This document shows, one piece after another, positions 1-7,920 of a DNA stretch of 64,000 nt. A model generated the notes under the pieces. That model was given only the letters and a program-made list of their open reading frames with translations. It did not search any database and had not been told where the DNA came from. This DNA comes from Cyanobacteriota bacterium (lineage in GTDB: Bacteria > Cyanobacteriota > Cyanobacteriia > CACIAM-69d). How positions within the stretch are numbered: the first letter of the stretch is position 1; every line of letters starts with the position of its first letter. The stretch is from NCBI GenBank assembly GCA_022402445.1, contig JAKRSF010000006.1:584540-648539 (forward strand), written 5' to 3'. The position numbers and the translations under genes were made by a program.

Positions 1-2
1 GC

Positions 3-854
3 CTTTCCGCCGTGATTGCGCCCCTGACCGTCGCGCGGCAGATTATTCGCCTTGACGTGCCCTTGACCATTGGCGTGTCCTTTCTGCTGCTGCTGTTTGC
101 CCTCGATGGGCGGCTCCAGCGGACCGATGGCCTGGTGCTGCTGGCGGGCATCATTGCCTATACGGTGTTTGCCGTGGTGCAGGGCATGAAAAGCGGCCGC
201 GACGGCGAAGATGATGAACTGGCGGAGGAATATCACCTAGAGCGTACGGGCTGGCAGGCGCGGCTTCCGGCCCCGTGGCTGGTGGATTGGGCGTTGATTG
301 CCCTGGGTTTGGGCCTGCTGGTGGTGGGGTCGCAACTGCTGGTGGACAGTGCGGTGACGATCGCCCGGGCGATGGGGGTCAGTGAATTAATTGTGGGCTT
401 GACGATCGTGTCGGCGGGCACGTCGTTGCCGGAGCTGGCCACGTCGGTGACGGCGAGTTTGCGCGGCCAGCGGGATATTGCCGTGGGCAATGTGATCGGC
501 AGCAATATTTTTAATATTCTCTGCGTGCTGGGCCTGTCGGCGACCATTTCCCCCGGCGGTTTGATGGTGTCTAGTGCGGTGCTGCGGTTTGATCTGCCGG
601 TGGCGATCGCCACGGCGGTGGCCTGTTTACCGGTCTTTTTCAGTGGCAATGAAATCAGCCGCTGGGAAGGGTTTTTGTTCATCGCCTATTACGGAGCCTA
701 TGCGTCCTATTTGATTTTGAATGCGACGGGCCATGATATGTTGCCCGCGTTCAACTCGGCGATGCTGTGGTTTGTGCTGCCCCTGACGGCGATTACGTTC
801 GCGATCGTGACCCTTCAGACCATGCACCGCCGCCGCCGCCGGTCCCAGTCCTAG
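3..854 (+). CDS. Na+/Ca2+ exchanger family protein, C-terminal part (5' end outside window)
   Basis: This is an inner-membrane cation antiporter of the CaCA superfamily, expected to exchange Ca2+ for Na+ or H+. The frame is open to the left edge and its first residues (SAVIAPL) look like the end of the first alpha repeat, so the true start lies upstream. The second alpha repeat is complete: GLTIVSAGTSLPELATSV followed by GNVIGSNIFNILCVLGLSA, which carries the acidic residue and the Gly/Asn/Ser cation-site signature of the family. A charged cytoplasmic loop (SGRDGEDDELAEE) separates the two halves, and several hydrophobic helices flank it. Bacterial members have about 320-370 residues, so roughly the first quarter is missing. 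Family assignment is firm; ion specificity is inferred. Confidence 0.9.
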   Translation, partial: LSAVIAPLTVARQIIRLDVPLTIGVSFLLLLFALDGRLQRTDGLVLLAGIIAYTVFAVVQGMKSGRDGEDDELAEEYHLERTGWQARLPAPWLVDWALIALGLGLLVVGSQLLVDSAVTIARAMGVSELIVGLTIVSAGTSLPELATSVTASLRGQRDIAVGNVIGSNIFNILCVLGLSATISPGGLMVSSAVLRFDLPVAIATAVACLPVFFSGNEISRWEGFLFIAYYGAYASYLILNATGHDMLPAFNSAMLWFVLPLTAITFAIVTLQTMHRRRRRSQS

Positions 855-1113
855 GGCCGCCCCAAAGGGCAAGGGGATGTGTCAGGGAGCCCTCGCAAAA
901 ATCCAGCCGAACCGCCCCCGGAAAACGGCTTTGGTGGTAGGGTAGATCCAATCGATTGCCCTGCCTCCGGGTCGGGTTCATCGGCCCCATGCGTATCCTC
1001 CTCAAGCGCATTTTTTAGATTTTTGGCCGGTCGGGTCGGTTTTCCTAGGGCTGACCAGGCCCACGGCCAACCCCTAAACCTAACGAACCTTACGATCCAG
1101 AGGGAGTTTGAGC

Positions 1114-1401
1114 GTGTCTGTTGAAACGATCGAACGCCGCGAAACGGTCAGCGTGCGTAAACCTGCGCCCCGCTATCGGGTGTTGCTGCACAATGATGAT
1201 TTCAATTCGATGGAGCATGTGGTGCAGACGCTGCTGCAAACGGTGGCGAGTCTGACCCAGCCCCAGGCGGTGGACATCATGATGGAGGCCCACATGAATG
1301 GGCTGGCGCTGGTGATTGTGTGTGTGCAGGAACATGCGGAGTTCTACTGCGAAACCCTGAAAAACCATGGCCTGACGAGTACGATCGAGCCGGATGAATA
1401 G
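1114..1401 (+). CDS. clpS: ClpS, Clp protease adaptor
   Basis: ClpS is a small cytosolic adaptor that binds the N-terminal domain of ClpA or ClpC and delivers N-degron substrates. The sequence has the family core: YRVLLHNDDFNSMEHVV (the NDDF and ME residues shape the N-degron pocket), then AHMNGLALVIVC and an EHAEFYCETL helix. A TTG at 1108 is in frame, but the AGGGAG at 1101-1106 sits only one base from it and seven bases from the GTG at 1114, so 1114 is preferred. A clpC gene lies in the same window at about 21.4-23.9 kb. The C-terminus is short and acidic, as usual for cyanobacterial ClpS. Confidence 0.93.
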   Translation: MSVETIERRETVSVRKPAPRYRVLLHNDDFNSMEHVVQTLLQTVASLTQPQAVDIMMEAHMNGLALVIVCVQEHAEFYCETLKNHGLTSTIEPDE

Positions 1402-1479
1402 GCTGCCCCTGGGGTCCGTCCCTGGGGCGGATTTTGGTGGGGTGGGGTGGATCTGTTGTTGTTGTCTTGCGATTGATTT

Positions 1480-2379
1480 ATGGGTCAGCCTTGGGTGACG
1501 GCTACGATCGCGCGGATGCCGCACCTGGCGACCCGCCCGATCCCGTGGCGGATCGGTTTTTTTTTGTTGGGGGCGTTGGCCCTGTGGCTGCCGGTGGCGA
1601 TCGTGGCGGTGGTGCCGTTGGGGGTGACCTTTGGCTGGGATGCGGTGGCGACGAATGTGACGGCGATCGCGAGCCTGTATACGGCGATCCTGACGGCGAT
1701 TTGGATCTGGGGGCGGGGGGTGCGGCGGCTGGCGATGCCCCTGCGGTCCTATGGCTGGCAGTGGGGACCGGCGCTGGTGGTGGAAATTGCCTTGGGGGTG
1801 GCGATCGCGATCGCGAGCATGGGGGCGCTGTTTGGCCTAGAGGCGCTCCTGGGGTGGCTGACCTTTGACGTTAAACCCGGCCCCTGGGCGTTCTATTGGT
1901 TCAATGGCCTGGTGGTGGGGGCGGGGGTCGCCTTCCTGGAGGAAATTTTCTTTCGGGGCTGGTGTCTGGCGGAATTCCAGATGAGCTTTTCGCGGCGGCG
2001 CGCGGCCCACTACAGCAGCGCCTTTTTCGCCCTGCTGCATTTTATTAAACCGCCGGAATTTATCCTGGCGACTTGGCCGCAGTTTCCGGGTCTGTGGCTG
2101 CTGGGGCTGGTGTTGATCCAGGGCCGCACCAGTGGATTTCGCCCCCGGCGCGGGTCGTTGGGGGTGCCGGTGGGCCTCCATGGGGCGTGGGTGTGCGCCA
2201 TTACGGTGGCCAATAGTGCGGATTTGATCCAATACACGGGGGCGGTACCGGCCTGGGTCTATGGTCTCCAGGGCAATCCCCTGATGGGGGTGGCGGGGCT
2301 GGCGTTCCTGGGGGGGGTGCTGGGGGGTCTGCGCTGGTGGGGCCGCAACCGTCCCATGCCGCCGCAGCGGGGCTACTAA
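1480..2379 (+). CDS. CPBP-family intramembrane metalloprotease
   Basis: This is a polytopic membrane protein of the CPBP (CAAX protease and bacteriocin-processing, Abi) family. It has about seven or eight hydrophobic segments. The glutamate motif EEIFFRGW near residue 153 matches EExxxR; a histidine follows in the segment ALLHFIKPP and another in LHGAWVC, giving the usual Glu/His metal-site set. Substrate is unknown: members in bacteria act in peptide maturation, and several cyanobacterial ones are uncharacterised. It follows clpS on the same strand by about 80 bases and may be co-transcribed. A later ATG at 1516 would still leave the first membrane helix intact. Confidence 0.85.
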   Translation: MGQPWVTATIARMPHLATRPIPWRIGFFLLGALALWLPVAIVAVVPLGVTFGWDAVATNVTAIASLYTAILTAIWIWGRGVRRLAMPLRSYGWQWGPALVVEIALGVAIAIASMGALFGLEALLGWLTFDVKPGPWAFYWFNGLVVGAGVAFLEEIFFRGWCLAEFQMSFSRRRAAHYSSAFFALLHFIKPPEFILATWPQFPGLWLLGLVLIQGRTSGFRPRRGSLGVPVGLHGAWVCAITVANSADLIQYTGAVPAWVYGLQGNPLMGVAGLAFLGGVLGGLRWWGRNRPMPPQRGY

Positions 2380-2383
2380 GGCA

Positions 2384-2419
2384 AACGCACCGTACCCTGT
2401 CGAGTTGGGCCGGTGCGTT
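2384..2419 (+). terminator. Inverted repeat after the CPBP protease gene
   Basis: A perfect 9-bp inverted repeat (AACGCACCG / CGGTGCGTT, 18-base loop) begins five bases after the stop codon. No T-run follows, so it is either a weak or bidirectional terminator or an mRNA 3'-end stabiliser. The same arm sequence recurs in the terminator after alaS. Confidence 0.5.
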
Positions 2420-2476
2420 CGGGGTGGAGGGCGCGATCGCGGGAACCTTAGGGAAGCAAATGTACCCTAGGGGAAG

Positions 2477-3112
2477 TTACTTGTTCGGCTGGGGCGTCAT
2501 CCGCAGATAGGGCCGAATTTCCGTCACCCCCTTCGGGAATTTCTCGCGGGCCTCCTCCGTGGGAATCGACGGCACCACCACGCAATCATCCCCATCCTTC
2601 CAGTCGGCGGGCGTCGCCACCTGGTGATAGTCCGTCAGTTGCAGGGAATCAATCACCCGCAGAATCTCGTCGAAATTGCGCCCGGTGCTGGGGGGATAGG
2701 TCAAGGTGAGGCGGATTTTCTTCTGGGGATCAATCACAAACACCGTCCGCACGGTCACCTTCGCGTTGGCCGCCGGATGCACCATGTCGTAGAGATCCGA
2801 CACCTTCTTGTCCACATCCGCCAGGATCGGATAGTTGAGGGTGGTTTGCTGGGTGTCTTCGATGTCCTTCGACCAGCCCGCGTGGTCTTCGAGGTTATCG
2901 ACACTCAGGGCGATGGGCTTGACATTGCGCTTGTCAAATTCCCCCTTGAGTTGGGCGACGCGGCCCAGTTCGGTGGTGCAAACGGGGGTGTAGTCCGCCG
3001 GGTGGGAGAACAGCACGACCCAGCTATCGCCAGCCCATTCGTGGAAGTTGATGGGGCCGTGGGTGGAATCTTGGGTGAAGTCTGGGGCGGTGTCGCCAAG
3101 TCGAAGGGACAT
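2477..3112 (-). CDS. 1-Cys peroxiredoxin (Prx6 type)
   Basis: This is a cytosolic thiol peroxidase that reduces H2O2 and organic peroxides. The active-site block SHPADYTPVCTTELG places the peroxidatic cysteine at residue 45, with the conserved Thr/Pro before it. At 211 residues, with the extended C-terminal arm (DCVVVPSIP, FPKGV), it fits the 1-Cys Prx6 class rather than the shorter 2-Cys or PrxQ types. No second conserved cysteine at a 2-Cys spacing is visible. An AGGAG lies about ten bases upstream of the ATG. It is divergent from the RTX cluster. Function is well supported; reductant is unknown. Confidence 0.95.
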   Translation of the reverse strand: MSLRLGDTAPDFTQDSTHGPINFHEWAGDSWVVLFSHPADYTPVCTTELGRVAQLKGEFDKRNVKPIALSVDNLEDHAGWSKDIEDTQQTTLNYPILADVDKKVSDLYDMVHPAANAKVTVRTVFVIDPQKKIRLTLTYPPSTGRNFDEILRVIDSLQLTDYHQVATPADWKDGDDCVVVPSIPTEEAREKFPKGVTEIRPYLRMTPQPNK

Positions 3113-3449
3113 GGGAGATGGGCTCCTGTAAATGCTTGTGGTGAACGGGCACGATGGCCGATGGGTTTATCTTGCCATATACTACGATTTCCCTACCGAG
3201 ATGTCGTGGTTTGTTAAGGATTGGGGCGGGGGCCGATCGCGGTGGAGCTTTTTGGGGGGCTGTTCGTCTGGGGGAGGCGATGGTGGCTCGCGGGGCGATC
3301 GCCGGGGGATTCCGGATGGCCTGGGGGGGTCGCTGAGGGATCCCTAGCCCGTGCCGCTAGGCTGGGGGGTGGGGTGCGATCGCCCGGGACTGCCAAGACG
3401 CATCCCCGCGATCGCGGTTCCGCAGTTCATAAGGAAGGAGCATTGTTAG
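3113..3449. other. Divergent intergenic region
   Basis: This gap lies between the peroxiredoxin gene (leftward) and the first RTX gene (rightward) and must hold both promoters. An AT-richer patch around 3170-3215 is the likely peroxiredoxin promoter area. AAGGAAGGAG at about 3430-3440 is the ribosome binding site of the RTX gene. No RNA gene or convincing operator was seen. Confidence 0.5.
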
Positions 3450-4160
3450 ATGGCTGGCCCGAATTTTCCCTTTTACGATTTGACCGACGCGCAGGACATT
3501 GTCTTTCTGGGGCAGTTGCCGCCGGACCTGCTGACCAATTTCCCGGCGGGGGTGCGGTCCCTGGGGGGCGATGACCAGGTGATTGGCACCGTGACGACGG
3601 ATTTTGTCTTTGGCAACTTGGGCAACGATACCCTCTATGGCTTTGGGGGGGAGGATATCCTCTGGGGCGGCCAGGGGAGTGATGTGCTGCTGGGGTTTGA
3701 TGGCAACGACAACCTCAATGGCAACCTGGGCGATGATGTGGTCGATGGCGGCGCGGGCAATGACCTGGTGCGCGGCGGCCAGGGCAATGATTTCCTGGCG
3801 GGGGCCGAGGGCAATGACACCCTGGTGGGGGATTTGGGCCAGGATACGGTTTCGGGGGGGGCGGGCAATGATTTGTTCGTGCTGCGGCGGGATGCGGCGG
3901 CGGCTCCGGATCCGACGACGGGGGCGATCGGGGCGGATCTGCTGCTGGATGTGACGGTGGCGGACGATCGCCTGGGTCTGACGGGGGGCCTGACGGTGAA
4001 TGATCTGCAACTGATCCCGATTCAGTTGAATGTGGGGGGGCAGGTGCGCGAGAGTACGGCGATTAATTTCGTTGAGAATGGCCAGTTGCGATCGCTCGGC
4101 GTTGTGGCCGGTTTGGTGCCGAGTCAGGTGGCGGCGATCGCGATTCCGATCCAGTTCTAG
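3450..4160 (+). CDS. Short RTX calcium-binding repeat protein (paralogue 1)
   Basis: This 236-residue acidic protein is built on glycine/aspartate nonapeptides of the hemolysin (RTX) type, for example GGAGNDLVRGGQGNDF, running from about residue 31 to 150. Such repeats bind Ca2+ and fold as a parallel beta-roll, usually outside the cell after type I secretion. There is no Sec signal peptide. The N-terminus (DLTDAQDIVFL, then GVRSLGGDDQVIG) and the C-terminal block beginning NDLFVLRRD are shared in outline with the two RTX genes at 5007 and 6945. AAGGAAGGAG precedes the ATG by nine bases. No secretion ATPase or adaptor gene lies in the window. No enzymatic domain is visible, so surface-layer, adhesive or Ca2+-buffering roles are guesses. 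Confidence 0.85.
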   Translation: MAGPNFPFYDLTDAQDIVFLGQLPPDLLTNFPAGVRSLGGDDQVIGTVTTDFVFGNLGNDTLYGFGGEDILWGGQGSDVLLGFDGNDNLNGNLGDDVVDGGAGNDLVRGGQGNDFLAGAEGNDTLVGDLGQDTVSGGAGNDLFVLRRDAAAAPDPTTGAIGADLLLDVTVADDRLGLTGGLTVNDLQLIPIQLNVGGQVRESTAINFVENGQLRSLGVVAGLVPSQVAAIAIPIQF

Positions 4161-4288
4161 GGGCATGGCCCTGGGGATTGGCCCTGGGGACGCCGCCGAT
4201 CTCACTGCGGCCAAGGGTTCGGGACGGTCGCTAGAATGGGTGCGGCTGTCCCTGGCCACCATTCCACCCACCCCAAAGGCGCAATCCC

Positions 4289-4936
4289 ATGGCAAGGCAA
4301 TTTCCCCAGCAATGTCCCCAGCAGCGGCGCGGGCGCGGGGGGGCGGGGCGTCGTCGCCTCTGGCAACGGGGGGGGCTGCTCGTGGCGATCGCCGTGGGGT
4401 GCTGGAGTTTGCTGGTGGCGGGGGCCGGGGCCACGCCCATCGGTGCCGCCCCTTCACCCTCGACGGCGGTGATGGCCTCCCTCTTTGGCCCCCTGTTTGC
4501 CGGTCAGCGGCCCAATAGTCTGGGGGTTCACGATGGCCAATTGAGCGCCTGCCCCCCTAGCCCCAACTGCGTCAGCACCACCGCCGCCCCGACGGATCTC
4601 TCCCACGCGATCGCCCCCTTGACCTATGACGCCGCCGATGGGGCCGCCGCCGACCAGGCATGGCAAACCCTAACCGCCCTGGTGCAGGACAGCGAAGGGG
4701 TCACCCTCGTGACGGCGACGGAGGATTATCTCTATGCGGAATTCACCACGCCCTTGATGGGGTTTGTGGATGATGTGGAATTCCACCGCGATCGCGCCGC
4801 CTCCGAAATCCAAGTGCGCTCCGCCTCCCGCCTGGGGGAATCGGACCTGGGGCTCAATCGCCAGCGCATCGAGCGGATCCGGGGCCAGTTCGAGCGGCAG
4901 CAGCGGCTCTCCGCCAATCCCTTGGGCCATCCCTAG
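4289..4936 (+). CDS. DUF1499 domain protein, secreted or membrane-anchored
   Basis: This 215-residue protein starts with a long Arg-rich n-region followed by a hydrophobic stretch (GGLLVAIAVGCWSLLVAGAGA), which reads as an uncleaved anchor or Sec signal. The rest is a complete DUF1499 domain: CPPSPNCVST near residue 88, a YLYAEFTTPLMGFVDDVEF core and the terminal signature IQVRSASRLGESDLGLNR. DUF1499 proteins have no established biochemical role; they are common in cyanobacteria and chloroplasts and are often annotated as lumenal or periplasmic. It sits between two RTX genes on the same strand with gaps of about 130 and 70 bases. Confidence 0.85.
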   Translation: MARQFPQQCPQQRRGRGGAGRRRLWQRGGLLVAIAVGCWSLLVAGAGATPIGAAPSPSTAVMASLFGPLFAGQRPNSLGVHDGQLSACPPSPNCVSTTAAPTDLSHAIAPLTYDAADGAAADQAWQTLTALVQDSEGVTLVTATEDYLYAEFTTPLMGFVDDVEFHRDRAASEIQVRSASRLGESDLGLNRQRIERIRGQFERQQRLSANPLGHP

Positions 4937-5006
4937 GGCACCCGAAATTCCCCCGCCGTGGGCCAACGGCAACCAACCCGATCGCAGCGATGCACCAAAG
5001 CGACCC

Positions 5007-5759
5007 ATGACCCCTGGCTTCAATGGCAGATTTTTTGACCTGAGCGATCGCCCCGAGCGGTTTCAGGTCTCACCGGGCTTTTTCGTTGGGCCAATTGGCC
5101 GTGGCACCGAACAGTTGCGCGCCCTCGGCGGCGATGACACCCTTTTGGGCTCCCAGGATCTGGACGTGCTCAATGGAAATATGGGCAATGATCTGGCCTA
5201 TGGCGGCGATGGGGGCGATCGCCTCTTCGGTGGCCAGGGGGCCGATACCCTGTTGGGGGAAGGGGACAACGACGCCCTGTTTGGCAATCGCGGCAATGAC
5301 CTCCTCGATGGCGGCGCAGGCAATGATCTGCTGCGGGGGGGCCGCGCTAACGATACCCTCATTGGCGGCGAGGGGGATGATACCCTCATTGGCGATGTGG
5401 GCAGCGATGTGCTCACGGGGGGCTCGGGGCGCGATGTGTTTGTCCTGCGGACGGATCTGGCGATCGCCAACCCCAGCGCCGTGGATCGCATCTTGGACTT
5501 TGATGTTAATGGGGACTTGATCGGCCTCACCGATGGGGTGACCCTGGCCCAGCTCCAGTTTGTGCCCTTCACCGATGCGGCGGGCCTGCCCCCCGGTGCC
5601 CCCGAAGGGACGCCCGCCCCGCCGCCCGTTTCCGGCACCTTGATTCAACTGGCTCCCGATCGCATTTTGGGGTTTGTGGTGAATGTGCCCCCCGATGCCT
5701 TCACCTTTCCGGGCATTAGCCGCTTTACGGATGCTTCACAGTTGGTGCGGATTACCTAA
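5007..5759 (+). CDS. Short RTX calcium-binding repeat protein (paralogue 2)
   Basis: This is a 250-residue RTX protein. The frame stays open upstream, but that part is the out-of-frame shadow of the DUF1499 gene. The ATG at 5007 gives MTPGFNGRFFDLSDRPE, which matches the start of paralogue 1 (FYDLTDAQD). Repeats run from about residue 35 to 145 (GGDGGDRLFGGQGADTLLGE, GGAGNDLLRGG), followed by DVFVLRTDLA and ILDFDVNGDLIGLTDGVTL, the same C-terminal module as paralogue 1. A Pro-rich insert (PAPPPVSG) lies near residue 210. It has no signal peptide. Repeats are expected to bind Ca2+ extracellularly. The pattern points to tandem duplication. Confidence 0.85.
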   Translation: MTPGFNGRFFDLSDRPERFQVSPGFFVGPIGRGTEQLRALGGDDTLLGSQDLDVLNGNMGNDLAYGGDGGDRLFGGQGADTLLGEGDNDALFGNRGNDLLDGGAGNDLLRGGRANDTLIGGEGDDTLIGDVGSDVLTGGSGRDVFVLRTDLAIANPSAVDRILDFDVNGDLIGLTDGVTLAQLQFVPFTDAAGLPPGAPEGTPAPPPVSGTLIQLAPDRILGFVVNVPPDAFTFPGISRFTDASQLVRIT

Positions 5760-6212
5760 GTGTTTAGTTTTTAGGGGTTGAGGGGTCGCAAGGCCGATTG
5801 CGAAAGGCGTTCTGTCCTGGTTCCCGACGGGCGGCAATTTATTAAACTGTCCCATGGCCGCCGGGGGGCACAGCTCCCTTGCCTACACTCAAAGTGACAC
5901 CTGTGACGTGACGGGATCCGCGATGCCCGCGATCGCCGGGGGCGGGTCCACCTGAGGGAGTTGAGTGAACGTGACCCATGGCGATCGCCGGGGGCCGATG
6001 ACCGCTCCGGCTCTCCCTAGCAACCAATCCATCTCGTCCTATTGGGGTGCCTGGGGCGGCGATCGCGGTAACCACCACCCAACCGCGCCCAGGAATTGAG
6101 CCCCCCTGGGTCGATGAACGGCTCCCGCCGGTGCGAAGGACATCCGCGAGCCCTTCCATGGACCCTTTCGGTGGAGCGTACTGTCTGTAAGTGTGTAGAT
6201 CAGGAGGCCGTT
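5760..6212. other. Intergenic region upstream of the DUF4214 gene
   Basis: No gene is supported in this 450-base gap. It contains HIP1 sites and a cluster of three GTGAC pentamers around 5896-5912 that could be part of a regulatory site but is not diagnostic. The last 12 bases hold CAGGAGG, a strong ribosome binding site for the gene starting at 6213. Confidence 0.4.
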
Positions 6213-6830
6213 ATGACGTCCCATAAGCCCTATTTAGCGATCGCGATCGCCCTCTTGACCCTGGGGGTCACCGCAGGCCAAGCCCAAGCCCAGGTGGAAT
6301 GCCGCTGGGAAAATAACCGCCCCGTATGCCGCGACGCCGGGGCCGGAACCACGAATAACAGCCGCGATCGCCGCTATGACGACGATGATGATCGCTACTA
6401 CGATCGCCGCTACGATGACCGGCGTTATGACGATCGCTACTACGACCGCCGCTATGACGATCGCTACGATGATCGCTACGACAGCCGCTACAACAACGGC
6501 CGCTATTACAACTCCAACAGCCGATCGCGCATCAGCCGCGACATTGAACGGCTCTATCAAGACGTCCTCGGGCGCAACCCGGATCGTCGCGGTCTAGATA
6601 CCTACGTCGATCGCGTCGCCGACGGCAGTTGGGATCTCCTCCGGGTGCGGCGGGATCTGGCCGAAAGCCGCGAAGCCGCCGACGCCATCGATCGCGTCTA
6701 CCGGGAAGTGCTGGGCCGCAGCGCCGACTCCAGTGGCCTACGGACCTATCAACAGCGCCTGCGGGAGGGCTGGAGCCTTTCGCGGGTGCGGCAATCCCTG
6801 GCCGACAGCAACGAAGCCCGCCGCCGCTAG
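6213..6830 (+). CDS. Secreted DUF4214 protein with Asp/Arg/Tyr-rich linker
   Basis: The start is fixed by CAGGAGG five bases before the ATG. The 205-residue product has a Sec signal peptide (KPYLAIAIALLTLGVTAGQAQAQ, cleavage near AQA/QV), then a short Cys-containing region (VECRWENNRPVCRD), a low-complexity linker of about 50 residues made of YDDR, YYDRR and YDDRY units, and two DUF4214-type helical repeats (RLYQDVLGRNPDRRGLDTY and RVYREVLGRSADSSGLRTY). DUF4214 occurs next to RTX and surface proteins and is suspected to act in assembly or anchoring. Its place between RTX paralogues 2 and 3 suits an extracellular role. The linker DNA is built around the GATCGC core of HIP1. Confidence 0.85.
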   Translation: MTSHKPYLAIAIALLTLGVTAGQAQAQVECRWENNRPVCRDAGAGTTNNSRDRRYDDDDDRYYDRRYDDRRYDDRYYDRRYDDRYDDRYDSRYNNGRYYNSNSRSRISRDIERLYQDVLGRNPDRRGLDTYVDRVADGSWDLLRVRRDLAESREAADAIDRVYREVLGRSADSSGLRTYQQRLREGWSLSRVRQSLADSNEARRR

Positions 6831-6944
6831 ACCCAATCCCCATTCAAGCTTGCGAGGGACGCGATCGCGAACTCCCTAGAGCAACCATCGCGATCGCCCA
6901 CTTGCCATCTGTCTATCCATTGTTTCAATTTCCCATCATCAACC

Positions 6945-7619
6945 ATGGCCTACCTCGATCTCACCAACGGCAACGATTCCATCGCCCTGCTACCGGGTCA
7001 GGCCGGCCCCCTCGGCACCCGCGCCCTCGCCGGGGATGACTTTGTGCAGGGCTCCGCCGGGGACGACATCGTTTTCGGCAACGGGAGCAATGACACCCTC
7101 GCGGGGGTAGACGGCAATGACTTTCTGCTCGGCGGCCAGGGCAATGACCTGATCGTTAGCGGCAACGGCAGCGACATCCTTGCGGGGAACGTGGGGGATG
7201 ACTTTCTGCAGGGGGATGCGGGCAGCGACATCCTGCGGGGCGGCGAGGGCAACGATGTGCTGATCGGCGGGGCGGACAATGACTACCTGGCGGGGGATTT
7301 CGGCACCGATACGATGATCGGCGGCGACGGGGCGGATATCTTTGGCATCAATGTGGCGGAAGGGTTTGCATCGCTCCGGAATGCGGACATCATTGCGGAT
7401 TTCCAGGCCGGTGTGGATGTGCTGTCGGTGAATGCCCAGGTGAATTTGCACTTTGATTCGAGTGTGGACTATTCCAATTTGCTGGGCCTGGGCGGTGGCG
7501 CACGCGATACGGTGGTGCGCCAGGGGGGGGCGACGGGGCCGATCCTGGCGGTGATTCTGGATACGGATGATCGCGATGCGGCGATCGGCTTCCAGAATGG
7601 ACCGGGCTTTTTGGCCTAG
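6945..7619 (+). CDS. Short RTX calcium-binding repeat protein (paralogue 3)
   Basis: This is the third RTX protein of the cluster, with 224 residues. It begins MAYLDLTNGNDSIALL, equivalent to the DLTD/DLSD starts of paralogues 1 and 2, then ALAGDDFVQGSAGDD and repeats to about residue 130 (GGQGNDLIVSGNGSD, GGEGNDVLIGGADND). The C-terminal module is DIFGINVAEGF, DIIADFQAGVDVLSV and a terminal FQNGPGFLA. It has no signal peptide, so type I secretion would be expected; the exporter is not in the window. A good intrinsic terminator follows. It is more divergent from paralogues 1 and 2 than they are from each other. Confidence 0.85.
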   Translation: MAYLDLTNGNDSIALLPGQAGPLGTRALAGDDFVQGSAGDDIVFGNGSNDTLAGVDGNDFLLGGQGNDLIVSGNGSDILAGNVGDDFLQGDAGSDILRGGEGNDVLIGGADNDYLAGDFGTDTMIGGDGADIFGINVAEGFASLRNADIIADFQAGVDVLSVNAQVNLHFDSSVDYSNLLGLGGGARDTVVRQGGATGPILAVILDTDDRDAAIGFQNGPGFLA

Positions 7620-7665
7620 GGGTCTGGGGGATCGTTTCTGGATTTTCGGTATGGTAATGGATTTG

Positions 7666-7692
7666 GGGCGAGGATTCTCGCCCTTATTTTTT
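7666..7692 (+). terminator. Intrinsic terminator after RTX paralogue 3
   Basis: A perfect 7-bp stem (GGGCGAG / CTCGCCC) with a GATT tetraloop is followed by TTATTTTTT. It lies 47 bases after the stop codon and closes the RTX cluster. Confidence 0.85.
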
Positions 7693-7862
7693 GTTTGGGT
7701 TTTGGGTTGGCGAATGGGTGCTCGCGCTGCTGGGCTAGATTATGGTGCTGCCACCGCGATCGTTGCGGCAGAAGTCCCATAGACGGGAGTGTTATCCTGG
7801 TGTTGCGGCATAGTACCCTTTAGGGAGAAGTTATACCGTAACTGCTTAATAACGCCCTACTG

Positions 7863-7908
7863 AAGTAGTTAGCCGACAATTGCGATCTAATAAGTAGTTA
7901 GCTGACTA
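7863..7908. promoter_or_regulatory. Direct repeat with palindromic second copy, upstream of HEPN-like gene
   Basis: Two 15-base copies (AAGTAGTTAGCCGAC at 7863-7877 and AAGTAGTTAGCTGAC at 7892-7906) differ at one position and start 29 bases apart. The second copy extends into a near-perfect palindrome, TAGTTAGCTGACTA (7895-7908), centred on AGCT. It ends 12 bases before the ATG of the HEPN-like gene, where an autoregulatory operator would be expected. No repressor gene is adjacent, so the binding protein may be the HEPN-like protein itself or lie elsewhere. This is a sequence observation only; regulation is inferred. Confidence 0.5.
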
Positions 7909-7920
7909 AGATAATACAGC

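Noticed and set aside
3357-4457. 366-codon minus-strand open frame across the first RTX gene
   Set aside because: Its repeats are the antisense of the RTX nonapeptides; it crosses the ends of two well-supported plus-strand genes.
5896-5912. CRP-like or NtcA-like site in the GTGAC cluster
   Set aside because: The spacing does not fit TGTGA-N6-TCACA or GTA-N8-TAC; left as an unexplained short cluster.
6234-6560. Very hydrophobic Ile/Val/Ala-rich frame on the minus strand
   Set aside because: It is the reverse reading of the Asp/Arg/Tyr repeat codons of the DUF4214 gene; no start signal and no protein-like variation.
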